A DNA stretch of 64,000 nucleotides, taken from positions 1 to 64,000 of the forward strand of contig FMBT01000361.1 in NCBI GenBank assembly GCA_900095095.1. The letters run 5' to 3'. The notes beneath the pieces are model-generated. The model worked only from the letters and a program-made list of their open reading frames with translations. It was not told the DNA's origin and ran no database searches. A program made the translations under genes and the position numbers. Every line of letters starts with the position of its first letter. Positions within the stretch are counted from its first letter, which is position 1. Shown one piece after another: positions 9,989-19,835 of this stretch. Origin of the DNA: Fragilariopsis cylindrus CCMP1102. Its lineage: Eukaryota; Bacillariophyta; Bacillariophyceae; Bacillariales; Bacillariaceae.

Positions 9989-12483
9989 TCAATTCCTGAA
10001 TTCGAGAGTTATGGATGTAATAACATAGATCGCGTACAAGGAAACAGCCACATATCCGAAATACGTTTCGATGCGTCCCTTGCCAATTAAGCACCCTACC
10101 ACCAGAATCGCTGCGCAATTTATCGCAATAAAAACGAATCCGGCAATGATGGGAGACGACAACGAGACAGCTGATTCTTCTTTTCCCGTTTGGGCTTGCA
10201 AACTGCGAAATCCCAATCCTAGTCCAAGCAGAATGTTAAATACCGGGCCTGCAAAACAAGCGGTCATGGCCATATTTGCTAATCCTAATAAAAGTAAAAA
10301 ATGATGTAAATTGCACGTCAGAAAACTGGAATTATAAATGATGCATCTTCCAAGGAATGCGATAGTGGGATTCGATGTCCAGAGTACTTACCTTTCCGAG
10401 CCATGGTTATGTTCGCAGTCAAATCACCTACGGAATTACCCCATGCTAAAATTGTCAACCCCATAATTGAGCCGGGAATGCGCAAGACGATGCCCATAAA
10501 ATCTAACAACGCAACCAAGTGATCAGCGATGTAATCGATCCATGTTGCCGCCATGATAAAACCATAAAAGGCAATAGGCGTAGCAGCAATCAGTGACATA
10601 TGCCCATCACCACCTGGAGCAAAGCGAAGTACAAGAGTACCAACGAGAGCGGATACCCCGAAATATATCATAAAGTATGGAAGAGAAGTCTTGGAGAAAC
10701 AATTGATATTAAATTCAACTGACAAATAATATGCGAACCATACAGGGGAAAAAAACATAGAAAATGCAACAAAACCCCTATTATAGTAACCTTCACAAGG
10801 AATGGGAATTGTAGCCTACAATAGGAATTTGAAAAAATATCATATGAGAGAAAGGTAAATGAGTCGGTCATCGTGCACTTTCATTGTATCGTATTGTATT
10901 GATTTGAGTCCATCTAACAATTCATCTCGATATTATTATCTACAAGAAATTAGAAAATGACATCAATTATGATCACAATAACGAAATAGTTTACGTACCT
11001 TTCGCGCCAGCGTAAAGGGCAATTCGCAATATAGCAACACCCTTTCATATAGTTTCAAATCTAAAATTTCGTTCCACGACTCTGTTAGCTCGTTCGTGAT
11101 TTCTTGCCTGCCATCGTAGAGCGCCCCTCTCCAATTATAGGACGGAGTACCTAATGATCCTTCTCCAACACAAACTCGATCTATATGGTCTTCAACTAAT
11201 GTATAGTTACCACCGGCGTCCCCATCTGTTTCCAGTTCCATGCTCGAGGTTGGCACGTGTACTCTATTATCTCTGGTTAAAATACCATTTTGGCCATGCA
11301 AAATAATGGGTTCCTCATTGTTTGTTGCACCAGCTGCATCAGCGATGGCTGACGGTGCCGTCTCCAATTGTGGTACCGATGCGGATCCAACCTCATGTTG
11401 TGCCTCCGCTGTCGTCATCGTTATCGTTGCTTGCGTAGTATTATTGCTTGGGCATGAGTTGTCATAGTTGCTGACCGAAGTGATAAAACGCATGAAGGCG
11501 TTGGGTGGAGGCCCTTCGCCTGTATTGTCACCTTCTAAGTCGGCATCAGTGATCGCTGCAGATATTCTCGCAATTCTTGGTAGAACTACGGCACGATGAT
11601 AGACATCAGCAGCTAATACCAAACACACGAAAAAGCCATACAAACCCAAAAACACTGTTGTGGTAGACCGCGTGATGACACCAGCAGATAAATAACTCCA
11701 TATAATACCAACAGTAACAACTAATGCAGTGACGTCTCGTATAAGCGCACCACGACATGGAACGCCATCCGCTACAAGAATAACCACGCCAGAAACGACT
11801 GCGCCCACGAACATTGCCGCTCCTGTCAACGCTCCTAAGCTGAGTTCATATCCATTCTCTTCGTCCGAAGTTATTGCCGATATAGTCGCAGAAACATCCG
11901 CCGCACCATTTCCTAAAGCCAACAACGTAACTCCGGCGAAACGAGGGGGAAGTCCCAACTTGACAGCGAACATTTCCAAGCTACAGGAAAAGAAATCTTC
12001 GGCTGTACTTCCTAGTAATCGAAAGAGTGTGACCATCCACAGTAGTACGATTGGACTTAATACCGCAAACGCGGTATATACACCCATATAGGACGAACAA
12101 AAGACCCATGGTGCCCAAATTCCTTCACCTTCGTTACATGTTTGAGCAAAGAGACACTGTTTTGCACCGGCATCAGGAACTTGATCGAAAAGGTAGCGAC
12201 AAGAAAAACTACTGTAGTCGGTGTCGTCATCATCATCACCATTGCTGTCGTCCTCTTTAGCATCTTCTAGCCATCTAGGAACATGACCACGATTCGATGA
12301 CAAGGCGTCAGATGAAGATGAAGAATTATTCGTCTTGTTGTCACCATACATGATGGATAATACCACCAACATCACGAGCGTGGTTGTTGTAAGCACGAAT
12401 GCAAGTTTATTGTTGAACCGATGCCGAGATGTCGGTATTCTCCTCGACGATATTCTTGCAACAGCATTCGGGATTTTGTTCAT
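9989..12483 (-). CDS. Cation/Ca2+ exchanger, CCX/NCLX type
   Basis: Three exons on the minus strand: 10999..12483, 10392..10815 and 9989..10284. Phases are 0 and 1, with GT-AG junctions, giving 734 residues. An N-terminal signal anchor (residues about 24-42) precedes an acidic lumenal segment with several Cys. The first alpha repeat, LALGNGAADVSATISAI, and the second, LAWGNSVGDLTANITMA, carry the GNG/GNS signature of the CaCA superfamily. The NSVGD/GNGAAD form is typical of plant CCX and mitochondrial NCLX/SLC8B1 exchangers. A long hydrophilic cytosolic loop of about 190 residues separates the halves, and the ATIPIP motif opens the second half. Each half has about five or six membrane segments. 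It should swap Na+ or K+ (or H+) for Ca2+ across an internal or plasma membrane; ion choice cannot be read from sequence. Confidence 0.92.
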
Positions 12484-14108
12484 GATTTTTTTGCCTTTTT
12501 TATGTTCAATAAATGCCTTACTCTCAACGTTTCGTCGTTGATTACGTTGATAGTGATTGGTTATCTTTAACCAAGACAGAAATGTACTTTGATTTAGTCT
12601 TTGCTAGCTGGATTACGTAGTTCATTATTATATCCCTTGTTTTTTTTTTAACTACGACTTAAACAGAAAAGAACAACCATTTTGATTATTTCGGCGTTGA
12701 CTTCTCGAAAGCAATAATTAAAAAAATCGAAATTAAAAATTGAACGAAATCTCCCCCCCCCCCCCCTCACAATCACTCTCCTCTATCCTCCGTCCTCCGT
12801 CACAAAAAAACAGATGTTTCCATAATCATGTCCATACATTACATGTCATCTTACTCTCCATTGTTGGTTAACCCACCTATTACCTAGTACCTAATACATA
12901 ATACCTACCACATCAACAACAATGAATCAATCAATATATTGATGATGGACTCTATAAATTAGATCAAGTAAAATATATAGCAAGATATTGCGAAGAACAG
13001 AAAGTTGGTGAATCAGAAAGTTGGCGAATAAGATGTGAATAAGATGTCCACCCAGCCATCATAGAAAAGAAGGTGTGGTGTACTTATTGGTTTGATATAC
13101 ACAGTATTAAATATAGATCAATAACATGAGGATGATAAGTGCTGACACCCCTCTCATGATGGGAAAAGGAAATTGATACATTAAGTGCTGTACCTATCTA
13201 ATAATCTGCTGGGGTGGTGGTCCTCAACTTTCTTCCATCAATGTTACAACAAATCTGAGTGGTGGTAGAAAGGAAAGCAACAGCAACAGCAACACAAGAA
13301 ACAATAAACAAAGTATAGAAGGAGGAAGAAAGGGGGATGCAGAGAAGATCATATCATGACCAAGTCTTATTTCAAGAACGCTAGAAGAAGGTTGCAATAT
13401 ATAGTACTTTTCCAACACTGATCCAACCCAAGCACAAAGACCAAATAGTAAACCTCCAAAGGAAGTTATGCTTCCCCTTGACGAAGCACTTGGACAACAA
13501 TCAGTTTATGGGTAGGTGTTACCAGGGTTCTAGGTGATGGTACAACTGCTACAGTAATATCCCATGAATGTCTTGATTGATTGAACAAACACAGGATTCA
13601 GAAACGCTGTAAGCTGTGAGGACAAGTAAGTACAAAGAAGACACGAAATTGTCATACTGTCATTTTATACACAATGTGCTGATGATACGAATAACAAGCT
13701 GGCAATTTCAATGCTGCAGGTGGTCAATATACAGTCAAGAAATATATGGCGATGAGGATTCAGCTTTCTTTGGGTATATAATATTGATTACAAACACCGA
13801 ATGAATTCGAGAATGTACTCCATTTATCATCGTGACTAGCAAGTACTGAAAAACGCAGCCTTTTGATAGGTAAGAGACAAAACAAATTATCAGCGTTAAT
13901 TTCCTTTCTAAGTTATTTTTAGAAGCTCTCTATCGTTTCCGAACCAACCACATACGGCGCATATACTTGCTGTAAAACGGATCATCGCATTGAACATGTC
14001 TACGGGCAGTAGTGGCGTACTTTTTTCGTTTTCGTTCAAAATTGTTGCTGAGAAGTTCTAGATCCTCATTTCATCATCCATCTACCCTTTCTTATTTTTG
14101 CTTCCTGA
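12484..14108. other. Gene-poor 1.6-kb region
   Basis: Holds the upstream region of the exchanger gene, a homopolymer of 14 C at 12753-12766, and a short imperfect duplication (AGAAAGTTGG twice, then AGATGTGAAT/AGATGTCCAC) near 13000-13050. A 64-residue minus-strand frame at 13224-13418 is leucine-rich because of a purine-rich strand and has no recognisable features. No gene is called. Confidence 0.45.
12753..12766. repeat. Poly-C/poly-G run of 14
   Basis: Fourteen consecutive C on the plus strand, about 270 bp upstream of the exchanger start codon. Long C/G homopolymers are rare in AT-rich DNA and often indel-prone in assemblies. Confidence 0.9.
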
Positions 14109-14504
14109 TCACAGAGAGAGTTCCGTGTCGACTAAGTCGAGAACCTTCTGGCGGAAAATAGCAACCTCTTCGGATTCTAGATGCTTGTGATCACCGGTTT
14201 TTAGATGCTTGACCAAGCCATTCATTTCCGCAATCTTAACCGCCATAATCTCTGTCTGTTCAGCGAATCGGTTGAAGAGTGCCTCGCGGTCGTCGATGTC
14301 GCATTCTTCGTAGAACGAACAAATATCAGCAGAATTCTCAAGACACATAAGGTCCATGTCTGACATCACCTGATCCTTTATCATTGTAGAGGAAATTGCG
14401 GTAGCACTAGATGACGATGGTCTTACTACAAAGGAATGTACCAATGTAGTAGATAAAAATAGAAATAGTAGACGTAGGGAATTCATTACTGTTGGATTAT
14501 TCAA
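14109..14504 (-). CDS. Small conserved-looking protein with plastid-type presequence
   Basis: A single-exon protein of 131 residues. Residues about 9-24 form a hydrophobic signal peptide ending LVHS, followed by Phe25 and a Ser/Thr/Ala-rich stretch. This fits the bipartite plastid presequence of diatoms, where Phe sits just after the cleavage site. The mature part is acidic and predicted helical, with CLENSADICSFYEECDIDD (three Cys) followed by an amphipathic helix ending in LVKHLKTGDHKHLESEE. I do not recognise the family. An intact frame, clear presequence and balanced composition argue that it is real. It is alone in a gene-poor stretch. Function is unknown; stromal location is inferred. 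Confidence 0.65.
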   Translation of the reverse strand: MNNPTVMNSLRLLFLFLSTTLVHSFVVRPSSSSATAISSTMIKDQVMSDMDLMCLENSADICSFYEECDIDDREALFNRFAEQTEIMAVKIAEMNGLVKHLKTGDHKHLESEEVAIFRQKVLDLVDTELSL

Positions 14505-14981
14505 TAAGGTTTGTGTAAAATTCTGGTCTTGAAAACTATCGTGCAGCAGGTTTTGTTGAAGTTTTTAAGTTGATCTATCGAATTTCAAAGTATGATGACG
14601 AAGAAGGGATATCAGCAATAATCTGTGTCGTGTACTACTGTAGTATACCTGTATCTGCAAGCTGTGTAAGGCAAGTTTCTTTGTTTTGATGTTTTGTTGT
14701 TCTATCGGATGATTGGTGTCTGTCTGCTTGTGTTCTCTCGATCGAGCGATTGTTCGTACCAGTATTCTTTAGCCGCAAGTGCATATATTTTATTGCGTAT
14801 CTTTTCTTTCATTCTACTAGTACTGTACCGTAGTGTCAATTATTGATGTTACTTCTAGTAATGCTATCGTACGACGAGCTTTTTATGTGTTCGTTAACTT
14901 CCGGAAGTGACACCCCTGTATTTTTTGTGATGCATCATGATGTGCGAGCAGATGATTGATTTGTTCAACCAGAAAATGGAG

Positions 14982-15109
14982 AGTAAAAATTCATCGTAAT
15001 CTCAGAATTATGGCGTCTTTATTACACGTGATTTTCTAGCGTCTGCTCGTCAACTGACACTGTAGAAGAGCGATAATTCTCAGATTACTTAGTATGATTA
15101 ATTTTTACT
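14982..15109. repeat. Imperfect inverted repeat, MITE or hairpin
   Basis: The left arm at 14982-15011 starts AGTAAAAATTCATCG. The right arm at 15073-15109 reads as its reverse complement with a few gaps, ending AATTTTTACT. About 60 bp lie between, and a GCGTCTGCTCG/GCGAGCAGA pair adds further pairing. This could be a small non-autonomous element or a structured transcript. No target-site duplication is obvious. Confidence 0.5.
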
Positions 15110-15191
15110 ATCGATTTTCTGATACAAATAATGGTAATGATTTGCTTCGTTTAGTGGTTAACATTGTTGTTTCCAATCTGGTATGGATTGA

Positions 15192-15245
15192 GAGATAGGG
15201 ATAGGGATAGAGAGAGAGAGAGAGAGAGAGCAGAGAAGAGAAGAA
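15192..15245. repeat. GATAGG/GA microsatellite
   Basis: Three GATAGG-like units pass into a perfect GA tract of about 18 bases and then an impure purine tract. It is a simple repeat with no coding context. Confidence 0.85.
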
Positions 15246-17104
15246 GAGATAACGAGACCACTGTCATCGCCACAACCCACCCCAATCCTGTCTTCCAAAA
15301 TACTGACTTAGACCCTTTTAGGTATCATATATTAATCAATTAATGTCCCTAACAAGATTGTACTCACTTCTCCTTTATTAGATCCTTAGTTATACCATAC
15401 TCTAGAGTAGTCACTCCTCCAGGATATGAGCCTTTACTAACAAGAGTCCGTCCATATCAGATAGTTCTCAGAGTAATTGCTTCTACCATCATATAGGCGC
15501 AAAGCAATTCTCCTACAAAAACACCCTCTACCAACTCAAATAAAAAGAGCTACGCTATTGTTCACAATGAATTTTACTTGACAAGAATCCTACCTTATAA
15601 TAAAGAGAGCACATCTCTCTTTTTTGCACAACAGATTCAACTCTATTCATTCGTACACTACACTTACTTTACAGGAAAGTTTGTACTGTCAGACTAAATT
15701 AAATCTTGTACCAATCTACCTTTCCCCCTGTACTCAGTGCTGCTGATGCGTCATTATTTTGCAGATAATGCCAGCAGTAATAGTTGCGTCTATTTTTTTT
15801 TTTAAATTATTATTAGAGAGAACGGTATATTAATGATGAGATTTGGTTCATAACTTTCCTTTATCATCATGGTCATCCCATTATTAGTCCATACACCCAG
15901 GTCTAATAAAAGCTACCCAACAAATAAATAGTAATAATAATAATAAAAGAACATATATACATAAACACTAGTCTTGTAAGTTAGATGGGAGCAGAGGCAT
16001 GATCAATCTTCTCCTTGAAGTTCTTTCTATCACCTCTTGGTATTTGCAGTTTTGCATGATCCATGATGTTGCTATCAAAAGTAATCCTAACATTATAGCA
16101 TCCTTGGTATATAGCTGTTTATATTATTTCTTTCATGTCACTGCTCCTACCATAGCTGTAGAATAGCAGCCTTACTTGATAGCATAATGTTGCAGCCTAT
16201 ACTTACTATTCTTTGTTTTGATTCCAGGGTATGCATCAGGACTTGACAGTGCAGCAACTTTACTGAAGATCCTCTCATATATTGCATATTCATACTATAC
16301 ATGAAATATAAACTTATCTTTAGAATTATCAGAGCTGCCTCATTTTCCCCCTCTTTTCTTCTATTCTCTGGAAGCAACATACATTATATATCTCATTGCC
16401 TTCTCAGGGCATACCTAACCTGATGCTTTTGGTTTGACGATTGTAACCCATATACTTTACCACAAAATTCAAGAAATTCTGCTCTCTTACTAGTAGGTTC
16501 ATAAGATTTTTTGGAACTATGATCTTTGCCCTTGCTGCTGTGCTGTGTTCACAAAGATTGTGTAAGCCATAGATTAGTTGAGCCTGTAGAACTCCTTGAA
16601 CCCCTAAGTCTTCGAATACGTGACAGTGAGGCTGCAGTTGAAGAGGCAGCGGCAATGAAGGAGTTATGAGGAGAATGTGGTGGAGATGATGATGCTGCTG
16701 TAGTTGCTTCTTGATTTCCTGCCGCTCGTACAGCACCACTACCATCAAAGGTGGTAACCATGGCATCCCACTGATCCATTATATACTAGTTGATTAGTAC
16801 AAAATATTAGTTGGGCGATACATTGGCATTGACTTATTGACTTGACGTTTCTGTCGTGTTAATGTGTCTTTTTGCTTCGACATGAATGATGCATATAAAT
16901 TGAATGATGCGTGTCATGTTGTATCGATGTGTTAAATGCTTATCGTGAACTAATTTCATATTGTTAATTGTAACTTAGAGGTGCGATTAGCCTAAGTAGA
17001 TACTAAAAAAGTTACAATTGAATGAAAGCAAAAAAATTATTCCGATTTTTATTTGCGAAGGTAAAAAGCTTTTACTTAATAAGCTCATCCTTATACAAAT
17101 ACGG

Positions 17105-17210
17105 GTACCATACATGCGATAAAAGGGGCAATTCTACTAGTCCTACTTTATATTTTTATTTAAGTACCATACATGCGATAAAAGGGGCAATTCTACTAGT
17201 CCTACTGTAG
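17105..17210. repeat. Tandem duplication, period 59 bp
   Basis: GTACCATACATGCGATAAAA begins at 17105 and again at 17164. About 43 bp are identical in both copies, followed by similar AT-rich tails. It lies about 400 bp upstream of the TLGDNP-family gene. The near-identity implies a recent duplication or a maintained upstream element. Confidence 0.9.
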
Positions 17211-17592
17211 TCCTATATTTTTATTTTTACATTATTCTCCATCGCAAAAACGCTTTTGCACGACGTAAATTAATAGTGAAACGTCATACAGTACTTCGTA
17301 TTTCACATTGCTTACGCTACGGTCTAGCTAACGTTAGTGGTACACTTTTGTATGAGCATAGGCAGTAGCATTATTGTCAGTCCTTTTAAACTTTACTCTC
17401 TGGTACTACATTGTACAAGTGTGTAATAGATCGATTTCATTCATTCTTCTGATTACGTCTATTCATAAAACATCATTACTTGCGATTACTAGCTGTACAA
17501 TAATAAATTGGATTAATCCGTTTATTATTTTCTCCTAGTGACAACAACAACAGCAACAACAACAACAACAACAAAAAGACCCTCTCGAAATT

Positions 17593-18258
17593 ATGGACTC
17601 TGTTACATCAGCAGCTATGACTGAGAGCAATAATATCAGCAGCAGTAAAAAAACCCGTGATGAAAGCAGCGGTAAAAAACGAAGATCATCTGCCCCTGCT
17701 AAATCTATATCAGAAACGTTAGATAAATTATCGTTTGCTGATACTCATCAGCGTGAAGGTTGCTTGGTTACCTTCGATAAAGTATTTGTTTATGAATTTT
17801 CAATAACCCTGGGGGATAATCCAGCAGTACGAGAGGGGTGTCCGATTGCATTGGATAATAAATGTATTCAAAAGACGGTTATCGACCTTGAATCATACGA
17901 ACTAGCACAAGCAAGAAGACCACGCAAGGCTAAGCGAAGGCGGGTGAAGGATCTATATATGCCCGTTCAGGTTCGAGCTGCTCTTCTCTTGTCTCGAGGT
18001 TTTACACTGGAAGAAATTGTCAAAGCAGTATTAGAAGTTGAAAGGATTAAAAAGAGTCGACACGAATCTATGAAAATAAATGGTTGGCAAAAGATGAACA
18101 TTGCATTGGATTCTGCTGGAAGGTCACTCTTTCGTAAATTGACCAGTGGAAACACCACCGCCAACAACAAAAGCAGTAGTGAGACTAATGATGACGATGT
18201 CAAGGTCGGTAGAGATCAAAAACGCGGTACGGTCACACGGACTGCAAGAACGGCTTAA
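17593..18258 (+). CDS. TLGDNP-family protein of unknown function
   Basis: A single-exon protein of 221 residues. The N-terminus (1-48) is Ser/Lys-rich and basic (KKRRSS), consistent with a nuclear signal. The core, from about residue 58, has VTFDKVFVYEFSITLGDNP followed by a short EGCPIAL segment, then a basic patch (RRPRKAKRRRVKDL) and a helical region with LLSRGFTLEEIVKAVLEVE. I associate the core h-x-h-x-E-[FY]-x3-LGDNP-x-V-x2-G-x-P with a family of short hypothetical proteins expanded in diatoms and related algae. No enzymatic motif is visible. CAA/CAG repeats precede the ATG in the probable 5' UTR. A role in DNA or RNA binding is possible from the basic patch but unproven. Confidence 0.75.
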   Translation: MDSVTSAAMTESNNISSSKKTRDESSGKKRRSSAPAKSISETLDKLSFADTHQREGCLVTFDKVFVYEFSITLGDNPAVREGCPIALDNKCIQKTVIDLESYELAQARRPRKAKRRRVKDLYMPVQVRAALLLSRGFTLEEIVKAVLEVERIKKSRHESMKINGWQKMNIALDSAGRSLFRKLTSGNTTANNKSSSETNDDDVKVGRDQKRGTVTRTARTA

Positions 18259-19835
18259 AATCAAATACAAAATTCCCCTTTTGATTTTCTCGGACGTCCT
18301 CTTCCTTATCTTCTCTCTCACCTTCATCACCCTAGAATTCTGCTACAAGAATTTCAAAAACGATCCATTGAAATACGCCACTCGCACAACAAAGAATGTA
18401 ATAATTCTTTCCCGATGCAGCAGTTGCAGCAGACTTATGCCATTCCATATATCATACTCGCAATTTGGGTTAATGTTTTATAGAAGCCCATGTACAATTA
18501 ATAATGAATAAAATATATAATATAATATAATATAATACAATGTTAGAATAATACTCGAAGAAGGATAGAACAATTCTTTTCCTTTTTTTTTCTTAATATT
18601 ATAATTGAACTCATCTTGAATCGAATCTGTATATGGATGAGATACGGGCCATACAGTACCAGCATTACTGCAAATAATAGTGGATATTATGATCTACCAT
18701 CACACTAGCTAGTTTAGACAGTATATTTGCTGATAAAGGATCTTTGTTTTTGGTCCTGTTTTTATGGACTATTACATTTCTTTTTGTGTCAACATGCTTC
18801 TTTTCTATTTCTATTTCTACTTCTACTTCTACTTCTATTTCTATTTCTATTTCTATTCCTATTACTATTACTATCACTATCACTATCACTATCACTATCA
18901 CTAGAGAAAGTTGTTGTTACTGATATATCACAAGTCTACAGTCCTCTTTCTCTAAAGTTGGATGCAGTTTATATCCAAGAGTCCCCATATTCTTTTATGT
19001 ACATTCTTCATCATATTGATGGAACAGACTTCATACAGTACCATCATAAACTGCTTCTCCATATCACGCCTGAGCAATGCCAGTCAGTGTTTAAGCAAAT
19101 GTTACACACTGAAGAATACTATCAATTTAATTCCATCAAGCAATTGTATCCAGATGGGCCTGCAACAGCAACTTTAAGTGTCGGCAGCTCCAACGTCTTT
19201 GCGTGCAAACAACACAGTCCCAACTTATCAGGATTTTTCAATGTAAAGTTGAGTATCTGGATCCTACTTTATTTACAACAACGGCCTTCAAAGATGACAG
19301 TCCTACATGCACGTGACAAAAGTTACAACTGGGTATACTGTATATGCTGCTGGACTTTACATATGCTATGGAGATCAAATTAGAATAATTAATATCAATG
19401 AACATATTCACAGTACAATGTAGTACAAGCATTAGAACGAAAACCATGGATGAAAGTTGTTTCTTCTACATGAGCATACTGATCTTTTAATGGCATTGCT
19501 AGCAGCTAGCTCTGTTGGACATTATTATTTGTATAGATGATTACAATTTATTATTTACTTATATATATACTGAAAGTAAAACATAGGACCTATTCATTTC
19601 TCAACCAATAAAAGTTGATGAGTAGTGCGTGATACTTAAATTACATGCATCCATTTGCCATATTGTTTCGATCATATGTTTTTATCTTTGCTCTTGATTT
19701 CTTGGTGCTTTTTTTCATTTCCTTATCTAAGGAAATGAAACATGGAATATGAATGATTAGACAGACTGATATAATTTTTTTTATCTTTGTTGTTCTTTTT
19801 TGATTTCTTGGTGATCTCCTTCTTTTTCTTGTAAA
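18259..19835. other. Intergenic 1.6-kb region with simple repeats
   Basis: Contains an AATAT-type microsatellite at 18511-18538 and a TTTCTA/TCACTA-type pyrimidine repeat at 18799-18902. An open plus-strand frame runs across 18727-19383, but its first half is created by the repeat and the rest matches no family I know. I do not call it a gene. Confidence 0.4.
18799..18902. repeat. 6-bp pyrimidine repeat (TTCTAT/TACTAT/TCACTA)
   Basis: About 17 imperfect hexamer units grade from TTTCTA through TTCTAC to ATCACT. One strand is almost entirely pyrimidine, so non-B structures are possible. No telomeric character is seen. Confidence 0.9.

Larger units (their letters stand above)
14505..17592. other. 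Gene-poor 3.1-kb region
   Basis: No convincing gene. It contains the inverted repeat at 14982-15109, a GATAGG/GA microsatellite at 15192-15245, several poly-T and AT tracts, and the 59-bp tandem duplication at 17105-17210. A Ser/Ala-rich 76-residue minus-strand frame (16549-16779) starting MDQWDAMVTTF could be a first exon, but I found no exon to join it to. The last 60 bp hold CAA/CAG repeats that probably form the 5' UTR of the next gene. Confidence 0.45.

Noticed and set aside
10071-10304. Plus-strand frame over the exchanger's last exon
   Set aside because: Antisense shadow of membrane-segment codons in the CCX/NCLX gene.
13224-13418. Minus-strand leucine-rich frame resembling a membrane peptide
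   Set aside because: The leucines come from a purine-rich plus strand; there is no supporting context or conserved motif.
16549-16779. Minus-strand 76-codon frame starting MDQWDAMVTTF
   Set aside because: Possible first exon, but no downstream exon with matching phase and no recognisable domain; composition is Ser/Ala-rich.
18799-18902. Telomere-like array
   Set aside because: The hexamers are TTCTAT/TCACTA types and degenerate; they do not match TTAGGG-type telomeres and lie between genes.
18727-19383. Plus-strand open frame of 218 codons
   Set aside because: Its first half is a translated pyrimidine microsatellite, the rest has no family features, and no splice partners were found.
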